Shown here piece by piece: positions 24,001 through 34,112 of a stretch of 64,000 nucleotides of DNA (position 1 is the first letter of the stretch; each line of letters begins with the position of its first letter). The notes beneath the pieces were generated by a model. It saw only the letters and a program-made list of their open reading frames with translations. It did no database searches and was not told the origin of the DNA. The position numbers were made by a program, and so were the translations under genes. The stretch is from an uncultured Blautia sp. (GTDB lineage: Bacteria > Bacillota > Clostridia > Lachnospirales > Lachnospiraceae), in NCBI RefSeq assembly GCF_947654165.1, contig NZ_CANTKB010000002.1, forward strand, positions 124,001 through 188,000, in the 5' to 3' direction.

Positions 24001-24705
24001 ATGTTTCGTATTTTAATTGTCGAGGATGACAGGGCGTTGAGTGACGGAATCTGTCTTGCACTTCAGGATAAGGAGCATGACCTTGTTCAGGCGGAGGATT
24101 TAAAACAGGCGGATCAGATATTATTTCGGGAGAATGGAATAAATGGAGTTGTCGGAGACATTGATCTTGTGATTCTTGATTTGAATCTGCCGGACGGAAA
24201 TGGTCTTGAACTATTAAAAAAACTTCGGAAATATTCAAAACTGCCCGTTATTATTCTGACTGCAAATGATATGGAAGTGGATATTGTGACAGGGCTGGAA
24301 AGCGGTGCTGACGATTATATCACAAAACCCTTCAGCCTTATGGTTCTAAGGGCAAGAGTGAATGCCAGGCTGCGGAATATCGTTACGGAAGCCCAGACAA
24401 TCTCCAGGGTGGATTTGGGACCATTCCGGTTTTCTTTTGAAGAGATGGAGTATTTCAGGGATGGAGAGGAAATTATCCTCAGCCGTACAGAACAGAAATT
24501 GCTTCGGATACTGGTATGCAACTGCGGAAAAGCAGTATCAAAAGAACGGCTTTTAGATGCGATCTGGACGGATAACGGGGAATTTGTAGATGCCAATGCC
24601 CTTCCGGTTGCGGTAAAAAGACTTCGTGAAAAAATAGAAACGAATCCTTCGGAACCGGAATATATCAAAAATGTGTATGGAATCGGGTATATGTGGAATG
24701 TCTAA
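24001..24705 (+). CDS. OmpR/PhoB-type response regulator
   Basis: 234 residues. Receiver: VEDDRALSDG, phospho-acceptor Asp about 60 (LVILDLNLPDGNG), TAND and ITKPFSL (Lys about 102). Winged-helix effector: LSRTEQKLLRILVCNCGKAVSKERL and VKRLREKI, ending KNVYGIGYMW, the standard RGxGY-type turn. It overlaps its kinase gene by 8 nt. With the ABC transporter genes at 25762 and 26442, it forms the usual Firmicute unit in which a two-component system controls a neighbouring peptide/drug exporter. Confidence 0.95.
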   Translation: MFRILIVEDDRALSDGICLALQDKEHDLVQAEDLKQADQILFRENGINGVVGDIDLVILDLNLPDGNGLELLKKLRKYSKLPVIILTANDMEVDIVTGLESGADDYITKPFSLMVLRARVNARLRNIVTEAQTISRVDLGPFRFSFEEMEYFRDGEEIILSRTEQKLLRILVCNCGKAVSKERLLDAIWTDNGEFVDANALPVAVKRLREKIETNPSEPEYIKNVYGIGYMWNV

Positions 24706-25603
24706 GTTACTTATCATTACAATTGGAAGTCTCATAGGTTCATTTATACTTCTTGTTTTACTTCTTGTGTGCAGGATGCGGGAACAAAGGACTATGGAAC
24801 GGCTTCGTGAAATGCTGGAAGCTGCATTGGAAGGAACGTTTTCACAGAAAAACTATGACGAGACGTATCTATCTGCGTTAGAGACCCAGATGGTGCAATA
24901 TTTGAGCAGAACAGAAAGTGCGGTCAAGAAGATGAATCAGCACCAGGAAAAAATCAGCACGCTGATTTCAGATATTTCCCATCAGACGAAAACACCTCTT
25001 TCCAATGTTTCTCTGTATACAGAATTGCTGTTGGAAAAAGAGTTGCCGGAGGATGCAATAACCTGTGCAGAACAGGTACGTGCACAGGCTGAAAAATTAC
25101 AGTTTTTGATCGGTGCATTGGTACAGACCTCCCGTCTGGAAAACGGAATTATTAAGCTGCATCCCACAGAACAGCCGGTAAGTCAGATGATCCAAAATGC
25201 AGTGGCTCAGACAGAGATGAAAACAAAGAGAAAACGGATCGTTGTGGAACAGTCAGAGGGCTGGGCAGTTTTTGATGAACATTGGACGCAGGAGGCGTTA
25301 TATAATATATTAGATAATGCAGTGAAATATACGGTAGAAGAAGACTGTATTGAAATTCATACGATTTCTTATGAAATGTTTTTAAGGATCGATGTGACAG
25401 ACCATGGGGCAGGAATTGCCGAAGATGAGCAGGCAAAAATATTCGGTCGGTTTTATCGTGGTGAGAATGCCAGAAATAAAGAAGGGCTGGGAATCGGTCT
25501 GTATCTGGCAAACCAGATCTTAAACGGGGAAGGTGGTTACATCAAAGTAAAGAGCAGGATTGGAGAAGGAACCACGTTCTCCGTGTTTTTGCCGAGAAAA
25601 TAG
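24698..25603 (+). CDS. Sensor histidine kinase
   Basis: 301 residues. A single N-terminal membrane segment (about 3-25, LLIITIGSLIGSFILLVLLLV) and no extracellular domain. HisKA motif SDISHQTKTPLS (His about 94), N box LYNILDNAVKYT, G boxes DHGAGI and GLGIGLYLANQIL. Start at ATG 24698 overlaps the regulator by 8 nt. The lack of a sensing domain recalls kinases that sense through an associated ABC transporter (as Bce-type systems do), although those have two membrane helices. Confidence 0.92.
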   Translation: MSKLLIITIGSLIGSFILLVLLLVCRMREQRTMERLREMLEAALEGTFSQKNYDETYLSALETQMVQYLSRTESAVKKMNQHQEKISTLISDISHQTKTPLSNVSLYTELLLEKELPEDAITCAEQVRAQAEKLQFLIGALVQTSRLENGIIKLHPTEQPVSQMIQNAVAQTEMKTKRKRIVVEQSEGWAVFDEHWTQEALYNILDNAVKYTVEEDCIEIHTISYEMFLRIDVTDHGAGIAEDEQAKIFGRFYRGENARNKEGLGIGLYLANQILNGEGGYIKVKSRIGEGTTFSVFLPRK

Positions 25604-25761
25604 GGAAAATGAAAATCTGTCAAAACTGTTAGATTTTGGAAAGTACCAGGAAAGAAGTGTGTGCTATAGTGTATGTAGAAAGAAAAATCTGCATGCACTA
25701 TTTTTTTGACATAAAAACAACAAATCAAGAATGTTTTGTGACTATGAAAGGGGAGAGCGAT

Positions 25762-26436
25762 ATGGCAGTTTTAGAAACCAGGGATTTAAAGAAATATTAT
25801 GGTTCAGGAGAGACCATGGTGCGGGCTCTTGACGGTGTAAACCTGTCAGTTGAGGCTGGAACATTTACGGCAATTGTGGGAACATCAGGTTCCGGCAAGA
25901 GTACTTTGCTGCATATGCTGGGAGGTCTTGACCGACCGACATCGGGAGAAGTTTTTGTGGATGGAGAGAAGATCTTCAGATTAAAGGAAGAGGCATTGAC
26001 GATTTTCCGCAGACGGAAAATCGGGTTTGTTTTTCAGAATTATAATCTGGTTCCTGTGCTGAATGTATATGAAAATATTGTATTACCCATTGAATTGGAT
26101 GGACGGAAACCGGATAAAAAGTATATCAAACAGATTATAGAAACACTGGGATTGGAAGACAAGATACAAAACTTACCGAACACTCTGTCAGGAGGACAGC
26201 AGCAGCGAGTTGCCATTGCACGGGCACTTGCTGCCAAACCTGCGATTTTGCTGTGTGACGAACCCACAGGAAATCTTGATTCCAAGACCAGTCTGGATGT
26301 GATTGGTTTGTTGAAGGTGACAAGCCGGCAGTTTGAACAGACCATTGTGATGATCACACATAATGAGGAGATTGCGCAGATGGCAGATGAGATTATCAGG
26401 ATTGAAGACGGAAAGATCATGAACACAGGAAGGTGA
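25762..26436 (+). CDS. ABC transporter ATP-binding protein (MacB/LolD type)
   Basis: 224 residues. Walker A GTSGSGKST (about 41-49), Q-loop FQNYNL, signature LSGGQQQRVAIARAL, Walker B LLCDEPTGNLD, H-loop TH in MITHNEE. Start ATG 25762 follows AGGGGAG; in-frame upstream ATGs lie in non-coding sequence. It energises the FtsX-type permease encoded next. The 158-bp gap before it probably has its own promoter, where the two-component regulator could act, though I could not identify an operator. Confidence 0.95.
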   Translation: MAVLETRDLKKYYGSGETMVRALDGVNLSVEAGTFTAIVGTSGSGKSTLLHMLGGLDRPTSGEVFVDGEKIFRLKEEALTIFRRRKIGFVFQNYNLVPVLNVYENIVLPIELDGRKPDKKYIKQIIETLGLEDKIQNLPNTLSGGQQQRVAIARALAAKPAILLCDEPTGNLDSKTSLDVIGLLKVTSRQFEQTIVMITHNEEIAQMADEIIRIEDGKIMNTGR

Positions 26437-26441
26437 TTGGA

Positions 26442-29027
26442 ATGAAAGTAAGAAACAGAAAGACCATCAGGCAGTTATCCTGGAAAATATTCCTTGCCAA
26501 CCGTACAAGGAATATCGTTGCAGCCGTTGCCATTGCATTGACGGCTATGATGTTCAGTGCATTATTTACCATCGCCCTTACTATGAACTATACTTCTCAG
26601 CAGCAGACCATGCGTCAGGTGGGAGGATATTCTCATGGGGGATTTAAACGTCTTACAAGAGAGCAGACAGAGGCATTGCGAAAGGATGACCTGATCAAAG
26701 AGAGCGGTGCAACGTTTCTGTTCAGTACGCCAAAGGAAAGCCCCTTTGACAAAATATGGGCGGAAATGCGGTATGCAGAAGAAAATTATGCCAGGTTTTG
26801 CTGGTCGCTTCCAACAAAAGGGAAAATGCCTGAGAAAGAAAAAGAAATAGCCATGGATACCATGTTGCTTGAATCATTAAAAATACCGGAAAAATTGGGA
26901 GAGAAGATAACCCTGACATTTCCACTTGGAGAAGAAACCGTTACGGATACGTTCACCTTATGCGGATATTGGGAGGCAGACCCGGCACTTCCGGCTCATA
27001 TGATCTGGCTGGATCAGGATTATGTTGTTTCGGAAATGGGAAAAGTTCCTCAGGAAATACAGGACATGCAAGGAGTAGGAGACTGGTATCTGGATATCGT
27101 TTTTGCGGACAGTCAGAATATCAAAGATAAGCTAGAACAGATTGCCGGAAATCATGGATATACCCTGGGAAACGAAACGAGAGGAACAGAGCTGGCTGTG
27201 GGCATTAACTGGGCCTATACCTCTTCCAGAACAGAAAACATGGATATTCAGTCCGTGGCATCTGTGATTGGTGCTTTGGTGCTCATGCTTTTGACAGGAT
27301 ATTTGATTATCTATAATGTATTTCAGATCAGTGTGGGAGGAGATATCAGGTTTTATGGATTGCTGAAAACCATTGGAACTACGGGGCGTCAGATAAGAAG
27401 GATTGTCCGCTTTCAGGCATTGCTTTTATCCGGGATAGGGATTCCCATAGGCTTACTTTTGGGATATGGAGCCGGAAATCTACTGCTCCCGTTAATGATG
27501 AAAAATATGGAAAACAGCAGAGTTTATTACACGGCAAATCCATGGATTTTTGCCGGAGCAGGATTTTTTGCACTGGTGACAGTGTTTATAAGCTGTTTTC
27601 TTCCGGCAAGACATGCAGCGAAAGTCTCCCCTATAGAAGCAGTGCGTTATACAGAGCATAGTAAAACAGGAAAGAAGAAGAAAAAGAACAGACAGGGAAA
27701 CAGGATCCTCAAAATGGCGTGGGCAAATCTCATGCGGAACAAATTAAAAACCGTACTGGTGATATTGTCTCTGACGCTAAGTATCGTGATGCTGAATGGA
27801 GTTTATGGATTTACTAAGGGCTTCAGTATGGATGGATTTTTAAAAAAATTTGTGGTATCTGATTTCCTTGTGGCAGATGCAGATTATTTTCATTACGGTA
27901 ATTGGGATGAAGTATCAAAGAATCTGGCAGAGAATCTTGCAAGCCAGGAAGGATTTGAAGACGGGGGATATGTCAGGATGCTTCAGACCTATGCTGTGGC
28001 GGAAACACTGAAGAACAAATGGATGTATTGGATGAAAAAATTTCAGCGCATGTCAGAGGATGAGATTTCACCGGAAATTACAGATATGCCTGAGGATTCT
28101 TTCATAGAGATGGATAATGAAATCTATGTACTGGATGAGTATACTCGGAGTCATCTGGAAGTGCTGGAAGGCAGTCTGGAGAACTGGGATGAGCCGGGCA
28201 GTGTAGTGCAGTTAATTGGATATGACGATTATGGAAAGGTGGATATGGATGAGAAAATCTTTGATACGGGTGAGAACTATACACAGATTTTTTCAGATGA
28301 TTATACAGTGTCAGAGAACGGTTCAGAAGTAACCATGAACACAAAACAAGAGGAAGAATACACCGTGATCGCCACTGCTGCGATTCCAGGCATAATGACA
28401 AGCCGTGGGTTCGGATTGAGTAAATTTGCAATCACAGAAAAGAATGTACCGGAATCCATGAGGAGTTATTTGAAAGATATGATTTATATGGCTGACTTTA
28501 CCGAGGAGGGAGCCAGAAAGGCAGAAAATTTCATGGAGTCCTATACAGAACAAATAGAACCGGAAATGTCTTATGAATCAAAAGGTAAATATGCAGGATA
28601 TTATCATCAGTTCCAGACTGTTTTCTGGGTAGTGGGAGGTTCTCTCAGTTTTATTATCGGTCTGGTGGGAATTTTAAATTTTATGAACGGAGAGGTAACC
28701 AGCATTTTGTCCAGAAAACGGGAAATGGCAATTTTGCAAAGTATTGGAATGACAGGAAAGCAGATGAAGCAGATGTTGATTCTGGAAGGAGTTTTGACGA
28801 TCTGTATTGCTGTGCTCCTGGCGGTTCTGTTAAATCTTGGAGTATATGAAGGGCTGATGCCTGTGATTGAAGAGCTTTTCTGGTATTTTAAAAGGAACTT
28901 TACACTGGCGATGATTTTTGCGTCAGTTCCTGTGCTGTTAATATTTGGAATAGGGATTCCGGTGCTGGAGTATAAGAAGATGACAGAAAAGAGTGTGGTG
29001 GAAAGACTAAGAGATAGTGAGATGTAA
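26442..29027 (+). CDS. FtsX-type ABC transporter permease
   Basis: 861 residues with duplicated FtsX layout: an N-terminal membrane helix (about 20-45), a large extracytoplasmic region, a three-helix block near 275-390 ending ARHAAKVSPIEAVRYTE, then a second helix, a second large acidic extracytoplasmic region (about 475-720) and a C-terminal three-helix block ending VLEYKKMTEKSVVERLR. Two repeats of the ...EAVR/...VVERLR ending are typical. Partner of the ATPase upstream. Likely substrates are antimicrobial peptides, lipids or signalling peptides; the sequence does not decide. Start ATG 26442 rather than GTG 26433. Confidence 0.9.
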   Translation: MKVRNRKTIRQLSWKIFLANRTRNIVAAVAIALTAMMFSALFTIALTMNYTSQQQTMRQVGGYSHGGFKRLTREQTEALRKDDLIKESGATFLFSTPKESPFDKIWAEMRYAEENYARFCWSLPTKGKMPEKEKEIAMDTMLLESLKIPEKLGEKITLTFPLGEETVTDTFTLCGYWEADPALPAHMIWLDQDYVVSEMGKVPQEIQDMQGVGDWYLDIVFADSQNIKDKLEQIAGNHGYTLGNETRGTELAVGINWAYTSSRTENMDIQSVASVIGALVLMLLTGYLIIYNVFQISVGGDIRFYGLLKTIGTTGRQIRRIVRFQALLLSGIGIPIGLLLGYGAGNLLLPLMMKNMENSRVYYTANPWIFAGAGFFALVTVFISCFLPARHAAKVSPIEAVRYTEHSKTGKKKKKNRQGNRILKMAWANLMRNKLKTVLVILSLTLSIVMLNGVYGFTKGFSMDGFLKKFVVSDFLVADADYFHYGNWDEVSKNLAENLASQEGFEDGGYVRMLQTYAVAETLKNKWMYWMKKFQRMSEDEISPEITDMPEDSFIEMDNEIYVLDEYTRSHLEVLEGSLENWDEPGSVVQLIGYDDYGKVDMDEKIFDTGENYTQIFSDDYTVSENGSEVTMNTKQEEEYTVIATAAIPGIMTSRGFGLSKFAITEKNVPESMRSYLKDMIYMADFTEEGARKAENFMESYTEQIEPEMSYESKGKYAGYYHQFQTVFWVVGGSLSFIIGLVGILNFMNGEVTSILSRKREMAILQSIGMTGKQMKQMLILEGVLTICIAVLLAVLLNLGVYEGLMPVIEELFWYFKRNFTLAMIFASVPVLLIFGIGIPVLEYKKMTEKSVVERLRDSEM

Positions 29028-29041
29028 GCTCCTTATTGATG

Positions 29042-29090
29042 AAAATAATCTGGCATAATTAAATTTATTGTGCCAGATTATTTTTATGGG
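29042..29090. terminator. Bidirectional terminator between converging genes
   Basis: Perfect 14-bp inverted repeat: AAAATAATCTGGCA (29042-29055) with its complement (29071-29084), T-run on both strands. It separates the + strand ABC operon from the - strand yesN-like gene. Confidence 0.88.
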
Positions 29091-29100
29091 AGAAATAAAA

Positions 29101-30636
29101 TTAGTTAATTTCACGTTCGCATTGTATTTTTCGTATATAAGCAGAAGGTGTCATACCAGTACATTTTTTAAAAATCTTAGAAAAATAATAAGGATTATTT
29201 CCACATCCTACTAATTCCGCAACGTTCTGGATTTTATCCGGATTTTGTTCAGATAAGATTTCTTTTGCTTTTTGTATTCTGAGGTTCATCAGATATGTAG
29301 AAAATTTCTGATGTGTCTCGTTGACAAAACAGCGACTTACATAATTAACGTTCATATAGAGATGATTCTCTGCAATCCACTTTAACGTAAGATTTGAATC
29401 AGCCATATGGGTTTCTAAATATCGAAGCAATTCTTCTATAAAGGGGCTATATGAAGCAGAAGAACGTTGTGAAACGGTTGTCAGTTCGTCCAGTTTTTTC
29501 ATCACACAATCAATGATATCAGGAAGTTCTGTTTTGGTTTGAATTTCTGATAAAAATTCAATTATAGAGGCAGCATTTCCAGAAGAGAGTTCTGTACTTA
29601 TCGTTAAAAGAACTTGCGTGGAAATCTGAAACAGAAAGTCTCTGCTGGATACTGCCTGGAAAAGATTCAGTATTTGCTGACGACTCTGTTTTTGCACAGC
29701 ATTTTCAGAAGAAAGCAGGTATGGACATAATTCTTTTGCTTGAGCAATCATATGTTCATAATTAAAATTTGCTAAAAGTCGATGTTCTGCTACAAAATAG
29801 AACATATCAAAGCGTTTTAATTTACTGATTAAATATTTTAACAAAGAGGTCAAATCAGGATATATGGTACGGTCATAATCTATGGAAGTTTTTTGTGTTG
29901 GAAAAGATAATGCAGAAAAGAAACTGTCCATAGAGCGATAATTTGAAGTAAAATTCGGAAAAAATAAAAGCAAAACATTAGAAACATACACCTTATAGAC
30001 AACCAGATGGGGTGCCTGCTTTTCAAAGTATGCGTCTACCATATGAAGAGCATCCTTTAAATGCCTTTTTTCAAGATAAAAAATTCGGCAAAGCTGATAA
30101 GGTGTTTCTGTAAAATCCAGATATTTTTCATAAGAAGACCAGGAAATAGTTTCTTCATTCTGTAAAGCAATTCCTTCATCAATGATGTTTTGAATTAAAG
30201 TATAGTGAAGATTTTTCAGTAGTTGATTGTCAGAAAGGGAGTATTCGTTTTGTGCATATAACTCTTGACAATCATTTATGACAGCTTTGAGGCAATCAAT
30301 AATTTGCTGATTATCACAAGGTTTTAGAAGATAGTGTCGAACTCCACATTTCATAGCACGCTTTGCATATTCGAATTCACCGTATCCGGAAAGAATAATA
30401 AATTGAGTATTCAAATTCGTATTGGAAATACGTTCGATTAATTCTAAGCCGGAAATTCCGGGCATACGGATATCTGTCATCACAATATCCGGGGATTCGT
30501 CTAAGATAGTGTGGTAAGCGTCAACCCCGTCCAGACAGGTTCCTATAAGTGTAATACCTAAATCTTCCCAGGGAATTACTTTTGCAATAGTATTACAAAT
30601 AATTTCTTCATCATCTACAATTAATAGTTTAAGCAT
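29101..30636 (-). CDS. YesN-type response regulator (AraC family)
   Basis: 511 residues. Receiver with VDDEEII, phospho-acceptor Asp about 55 (DIVMTDIRMPGISG) and LLKPCDN. A long middle region of about 270 residues without clear motifs. C-terminal AraC double HTH (LTLKWIAENHLYMNVNYVSR; AELVGCGNNPYYFSKIFKKCTGMTPSAYI). Two nt from the kinase gene; both are divergent from the sugar transporter operon starting at 32701, which it very probably activates in response to a sugar or glycoside. Confidence 0.95.
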   Translation of the reverse strand: MLKLLIVDDEEIICNTIAKVIPWEDLGITLIGTCLDGVDAYHTILDESPDIVMTDIRMPGISGLELIERISNTNLNTQFIILSGYGEFEYAKRAMKCGVRHYLLKPCDNQQIIDCLKAVINDCQELYAQNEYSLSDNQLLKNLHYTLIQNIIDEGIALQNEETISWSSYEKYLDFTETPYQLCRIFYLEKRHLKDALHMVDAYFEKQAPHLVVYKVYVSNVLLLFFPNFTSNYRSMDSFFSALSFPTQKTSIDYDRTIYPDLTSLLKYLISKLKRFDMFYFVAEHRLLANFNYEHMIAQAKELCPYLLSSENAVQKQSRQQILNLFQAVSSRDFLFQISTQVLLTISTELSSGNAASIIEFLSEIQTKTELPDIIDCVMKKLDELTTVSQRSSASYSPFIEELLRYLETHMADSNLTLKWIAENHLYMNVNYVSRCFVNETHQKFSTYLMNLRIQKAKEILSEQNPDKIQNVAELVGCGNNPYYFSKIFKKCTGMTPSAYIRKIQCEREIN

Positions 30637-30637
30637 G

Positions 30638-32446
30638 TTATTCCTCCAGTAGAGTTTTTCTGTTTATACTGTTTTTATTTTCCTGTGAAACAGCGGGCAA
30701 AGAAATTTGTACAATAGCATATTCTTCTCCGGATAAATCGTCCTCATGATTTATCAATTTAAGCCCATATTCTTTTCCATAAGAAAGAACAATTCTTTTA
30801 TGAATATTTAAAAGTCCGATACCAAAACCATGCGGTTGAACTTCCTGGGTTTCTAACTTTTCCAGAAGATGATCTTCAAAGGAAGAACCGTTATTTTTTA
30901 CTTTGATGATAAGAACATGGTTTTCTACAACAGCGCAAATGGAAATATGACAGATTTCTGACATTTCTTCCAATCCGTAGCGAATAGCGTTTTCCAGAAT
31001 AGGTTGTATAGTAAATTTTGGAATTAATAAACAGTTATATTCTTTAGGAATATTAAGTGTATATTCTAATCGTTGTGGATAGCGAAGCTTTTGGATAATC
31101 ATATAATTTTCCAGTAATTTTATTTCTTCTGCAAGAGTAAAAGGTGTTTTTGTATTGCTGAGAGATATTCGAAGTAGATTTCCAAGTGCCGTGGTAATTT
31201 GGACAATATCTTCAGAACCCAGAGATTTGGCTCTCCAATTAATAGAATCCAGCGTGTTGTAAAGAAAATGAGGATCCATCTGGCTTTCCAATGCTTTAAG
31301 CTGAGCTTCTTTTTTTAAAAGTTCATTTGTGTAATTTTCTGTTATTAAAGTATCCAGTTTATGTGCCATGGAATCGAAATGGGTGTGAAGCTGACCAATT
31401 TCGTCTTTTCTGTTTCCGTAATCTTCAGATGTTTTTGTAAAGTTATAAATACCGTCTCCGACCAGATGCATTTTTTTAATTAAAATTTCGAAATGTCTGG
31501 TTAAAGCGTGAAGAATTTTTGAAGAAAACAAAAATACAGTAAACAAAGAAAGGAGCATTGCAAAAATACAGACCATGGATGTAACGGTAATTGTTTGTGC
31601 TATAGAATCATAGGAAACCATTGCAATGAAATCCCATTTATAAAGGGGAATTTGTCCCTTTACGGCAAAAAAAGGAATATGACCAATATTTTTGATACAG
31701 TAATCTTTTGTTTTAAAAGAAGAATACAAATTTTCCACATCGTTTTCTTGAAACTCCTGGGAAGAATATATATTTTTGTCATCATTATATAAAAGAAAAG
31801 AAGGAGCTTCATAGGATGAGTGAAAAATAGTTGTTTGTTTCAGGAGTGTGCTGAGGTTTAAATTAATGATCAGCGTGCCAATCGGGCGCAGAGAAAAAGG
31901 GGTAGATTCCCGTAGTTCTTTTACAAGAAAACAACCGTATTCCTGGGTATAGTCCGTAATCCAGATTGTGGCACCTTCCGCTTCTTTTCCCGTTTGAATC
32001 AATCGGTCTCTGATTTCTGCAGGTATTTTGTTAATACGGATGGAATGTGTGCTGATAATGCTACTATCCTGTACAATCGATATATAAGAAATATATTGAT
32101 TGGTTGAATTAAATAGATAATTTGCAAGAATATTGTAGACATCATCTTTGGCTCGTTGTTTTTCTCTTGCAGAATCGGCATCTTCGATGGCAGATAGTTC
32201 TAGCTGTACAGTTTTATTTGAAAGAATCATATTAGCTAATTCCTCCACTGCCTGGAGATTGGTACATATTTCCGATGCAGAGTAGGACAAATTAGAAGCA
32301 ACAGTTTGATATAACACTTTTTTATGTTCTTTAGAAATAAAGTGAAAACTTAAAAAGGCAACGGTAGAAGTAAAAAGAACGCAGCTTACGATGATCAATT
32401 CTATCTTAGATTTCAAAGGCATGTCACGAAAATTTTTTGTTATCAT
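30638..32446 (-). CDS. YesM-type sensor histidine kinase
   Basis: 602 residues. Membrane helix near the N-terminus (about 15-35), an extracytoplasmic dCache-like domain of about 240 residues, a second helix (about 280-305), HAMP, then the His_kinase motif QMDPHFLYNTLDSINW and HATPase (QPILENAIRYGLEE; GFGIGLLNIHKRI). It is the lytic/sugar-type LytS-YesM kinase class. AGGAGT precedes the start. It is co-transcribed with the yesN-like gene downstream and regulates the divergent transporter locus. Confidence 0.95.
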   Translation of the reverse strand: MITKNFRDMPLKSKIELIIVSCVLFTSTVAFLSFHFISKEHKKVLYQTVASNLSYSASEICTNLQAVEELANMILSNKTVQLELSAIEDADSAREKQRAKDDVYNILANYLFNSTNQYISYISIVQDSSIISTHSIRINKIPAEIRDRLIQTGKEAEGATIWITDYTQEYGCFLVKELRESTPFSLRPIGTLIINLNLSTLLKQTTIFHSSYEAPSFLLYNDDKNIYSSQEFQENDVENLYSSFKTKDYCIKNIGHIPFFAVKGQIPLYKWDFIAMVSYDSIAQTITVTSMVCIFAMLLSLFTVFLFSSKILHALTRHFEILIKKMHLVGDGIYNFTKTSEDYGNRKDEIGQLHTHFDSMAHKLDTLITENYTNELLKKEAQLKALESQMDPHFLYNTLDSINWRAKSLGSEDIVQITTALGNLLRISLSNTKTPFTLAEEIKLLENYMIIQKLRYPQRLEYTLNIPKEYNCLLIPKFTIQPILENAIRYGLEEMSEICHISICAVVENHVLIIKVKNNGSSFEDHLLEKLETQEVQPHGFGIGLLNIHKRIVLSYGKEYGLKLINHEDDLSGEEYAIVQISLPAVSQENKNSINRKTLLEE

Positions 32447-32626
32447 AGAAAATACTCCTAACTGACTTTTGGTGTTTGAACTGATTATACAAAATTATGA
32501 AAATGAAATAAACAGATTCTTTTATAAAGTATGTTTTTTGCTAAAAAATGAGTTTTTTACAAAAGAGAGTAAGGAAATTATGGCTTAAAGTTGGTTTTTT
32601 TGATTTTCTGAAAACCTGCAAAACTA

Positions 32627-32632
32627 TATAAT
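32627..32632 (+). promoter_or_regulatory. Possible -10 of the first sugar operon
   Basis: TATAAT 69 nt before the binding-protein start. The best -35 (TTGATT, 32600-32605) is 21 nt away, too far for a strong constitutive promoter, which would suit one needing an AraC-type activator. Confidence 0.4.
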
Positions 32633-32700
32633 ATAGACAGTAGTTCAAAAGAACAAAAAGTAAGAAGCTTCTTAGATTTAAGAAATGGGAGGAAAAAGAA

Positions 32701-34017
32701 TTGAACGCTGGAAAATTGAAGAAAATATTAGCATGTGTGTTAATGGGAACAATGTGTGTTTCTGCTTTCGGTGCGTGTGGTTCAGGAAAAGATGCAGAAG
32801 ACAAAGGAAAAAAAGAAAGTGCTGATTCTGACAAATTAGTAATGGCATGGTGGGGAAACCAGGTAAGAAATGAAAAAACACAGGCAGCACTGGACCAATA
32901 TCATGAGATGAATGAGAAGATTACGGTAGAAGGTCAGTTTTATCAGTGGAATGATTACTGGAGTAAAATGGCAACAGCCGCTGCAGGAAAGAGTATGCCG
33001 GATTTAATCCAGATGGACTACTCTTATATTGATCAGTATGTAGAAAAAGGACAACTTTTAGATTTAACACCATACATTGAGAGTGGAGCATTAGATACTT
33101 CTAATATTCCCGAGAATGTTTTAGAGATGGGAAGGGTCAATGACGGTATTTATGGTGTCGCAGGTGGAGTAAGCGGTAACTGTATGTTTTATAACAAGAC
33201 CGTTACAGATGATCTTGGAATCACGATGGAAGACAATATGACACTGGAAGAGTTTATCGACATTGCAAAAGAAGTGAGTGAAAAAACAGGCTATCGTGCC
33301 AAAATGATTCAGGATGTAAACTACATGGGAGAATGGGCAAGAGCAAAGGGTATTCCAATCGTAGAAGCAAAAATGCCTGTAGACAGTGCAGAAGAGTATG
33401 AACCATTTTTCCAGATATTGGCAGATGGTATTAAAGATGGATGGTGTATTACTCCTGAGAATATAGATCCTACAGGAGTAGAAACAGATCCTTTGGTATA
33501 TGGTTCCAGTCCGGAAACCATGGCATGGATTACAATGAACGGTACTTCTAATCAGTTGACAGCATTTCAGTCTGCAGCACCGGAAGGAACAGAAATTGCT
33601 GTTACAACAATCCCAACAAGTGATACAAAGGTATCTAATTTTTTGAAACCTGCATTATATTTTTCAATTAGTGCAGATACCAAAAATCCGGATGAAGCAG
33701 TTGCTCTTTTGAATTATCTTATCAATTCGGAAGAAGCAAATGAGATTCTTTTAGGTGAGAGAGGTGTTCCGGCATCTACAAAGATAGCAGAGCATATTAC
33801 CGAATTAATCAGTGAAACCGAACAGAAATCCTTTAAATATGTGACAGAGGTAATCACACCGAACTGTTCTCCGATCAATCCACCAGATCCAACAGGAATG
33901 AGTGAGTTGAATGATACACTTAAAAAAATTGTAGAAAAAGTAAGTTATGGAGAATGTACTCCGGAAGAGGCAGCACAGGAATATTACGATAAGGGAATTG
34001 AACTGTGGGGAGAATAA
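32701..34017 (+). CDS. Sugar ABC transporter solute-binding lipoprotein
   Basis: 438 residues starting at TTG, chosen because GGGAGG lies 7-8 nt upstream and the product then begins with a lipoprotein signal peptide ending SAFGAC-GSGK (lipobox Cys about 26). The mature part matches extracellular solute-binding family 1 (VMAWWGNQVRNEKTQAALDQ ... MPDLIQMDYSYIDQY). It captures a carbohydrate outside the membrane for the two permeases encoded downstream. A hairpin after the gene probably raises its expression relative to the permeases. Confidence 0.93.
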   Translation: MNAGKLKKILACVLMGTMCVSAFGACGSGKDAEDKGKKESADSDKLVMAWWGNQVRNEKTQAALDQYHEMNEKITVEGQFYQWNDYWSKMATAAAGKSMPDLIQMDYSYIDQYVEKGQLLDLTPYIESGALDTSNIPENVLEMGRVNDGIYGVAGGVSGNCMFYNKTVTDDLGITMEDNMTLEEFIDIAKEVSEKTGYRAKMIQDVNYMGEWARAKGIPIVEAKMPVDSAEEYEPFFQILADGIKDGWCITPENIDPTGVETDPLVYGSSPETMAWITMNGTSNQLTAFQSAAPEGTEIAVTTIPTSDTKVSNFLKPALYFSISADTKNPDEAVALLNYLINSEEANEILLGERGVPASTKIAEHITELISETEQKSFKYVTEVITPNCSPINPPDPTGMSELNDTLKKIVEKVSYGECTPEEAAQEYYDKGIELWGE

Positions 34018-34027
34018 AATGAAGAAG

Positions 34028-34072
34028 AGGCTGTCGCATATCTGTATCAACAGAAAAGCGGCAGCCTTTTTA
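34028..34072 (+). terminator. Hairpin between binding protein and permease genes
   Basis: AGGCTGTCGC (34028-34037) pairs with GCGGCAGCCT (34058-34067; one G-T), followed by TTTT. Partial terminator or mRNA-stabilising hairpin, as is frequent after binding-protein genes. Confidence 0.75.
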
Positions 34073-34112
34073 TCTGGCTGAACGGATTCATGTAAATGTG
34101 AAAGGAGAAGTT

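Noticed and set aside
29042..29090. Attenuator or riboswitch for the yesN-like gene
   Set aside because: It lies at the 3' ends of converging genes and is a simple perfect hairpin with T-runs on both strands, which a bidirectional terminator explains.
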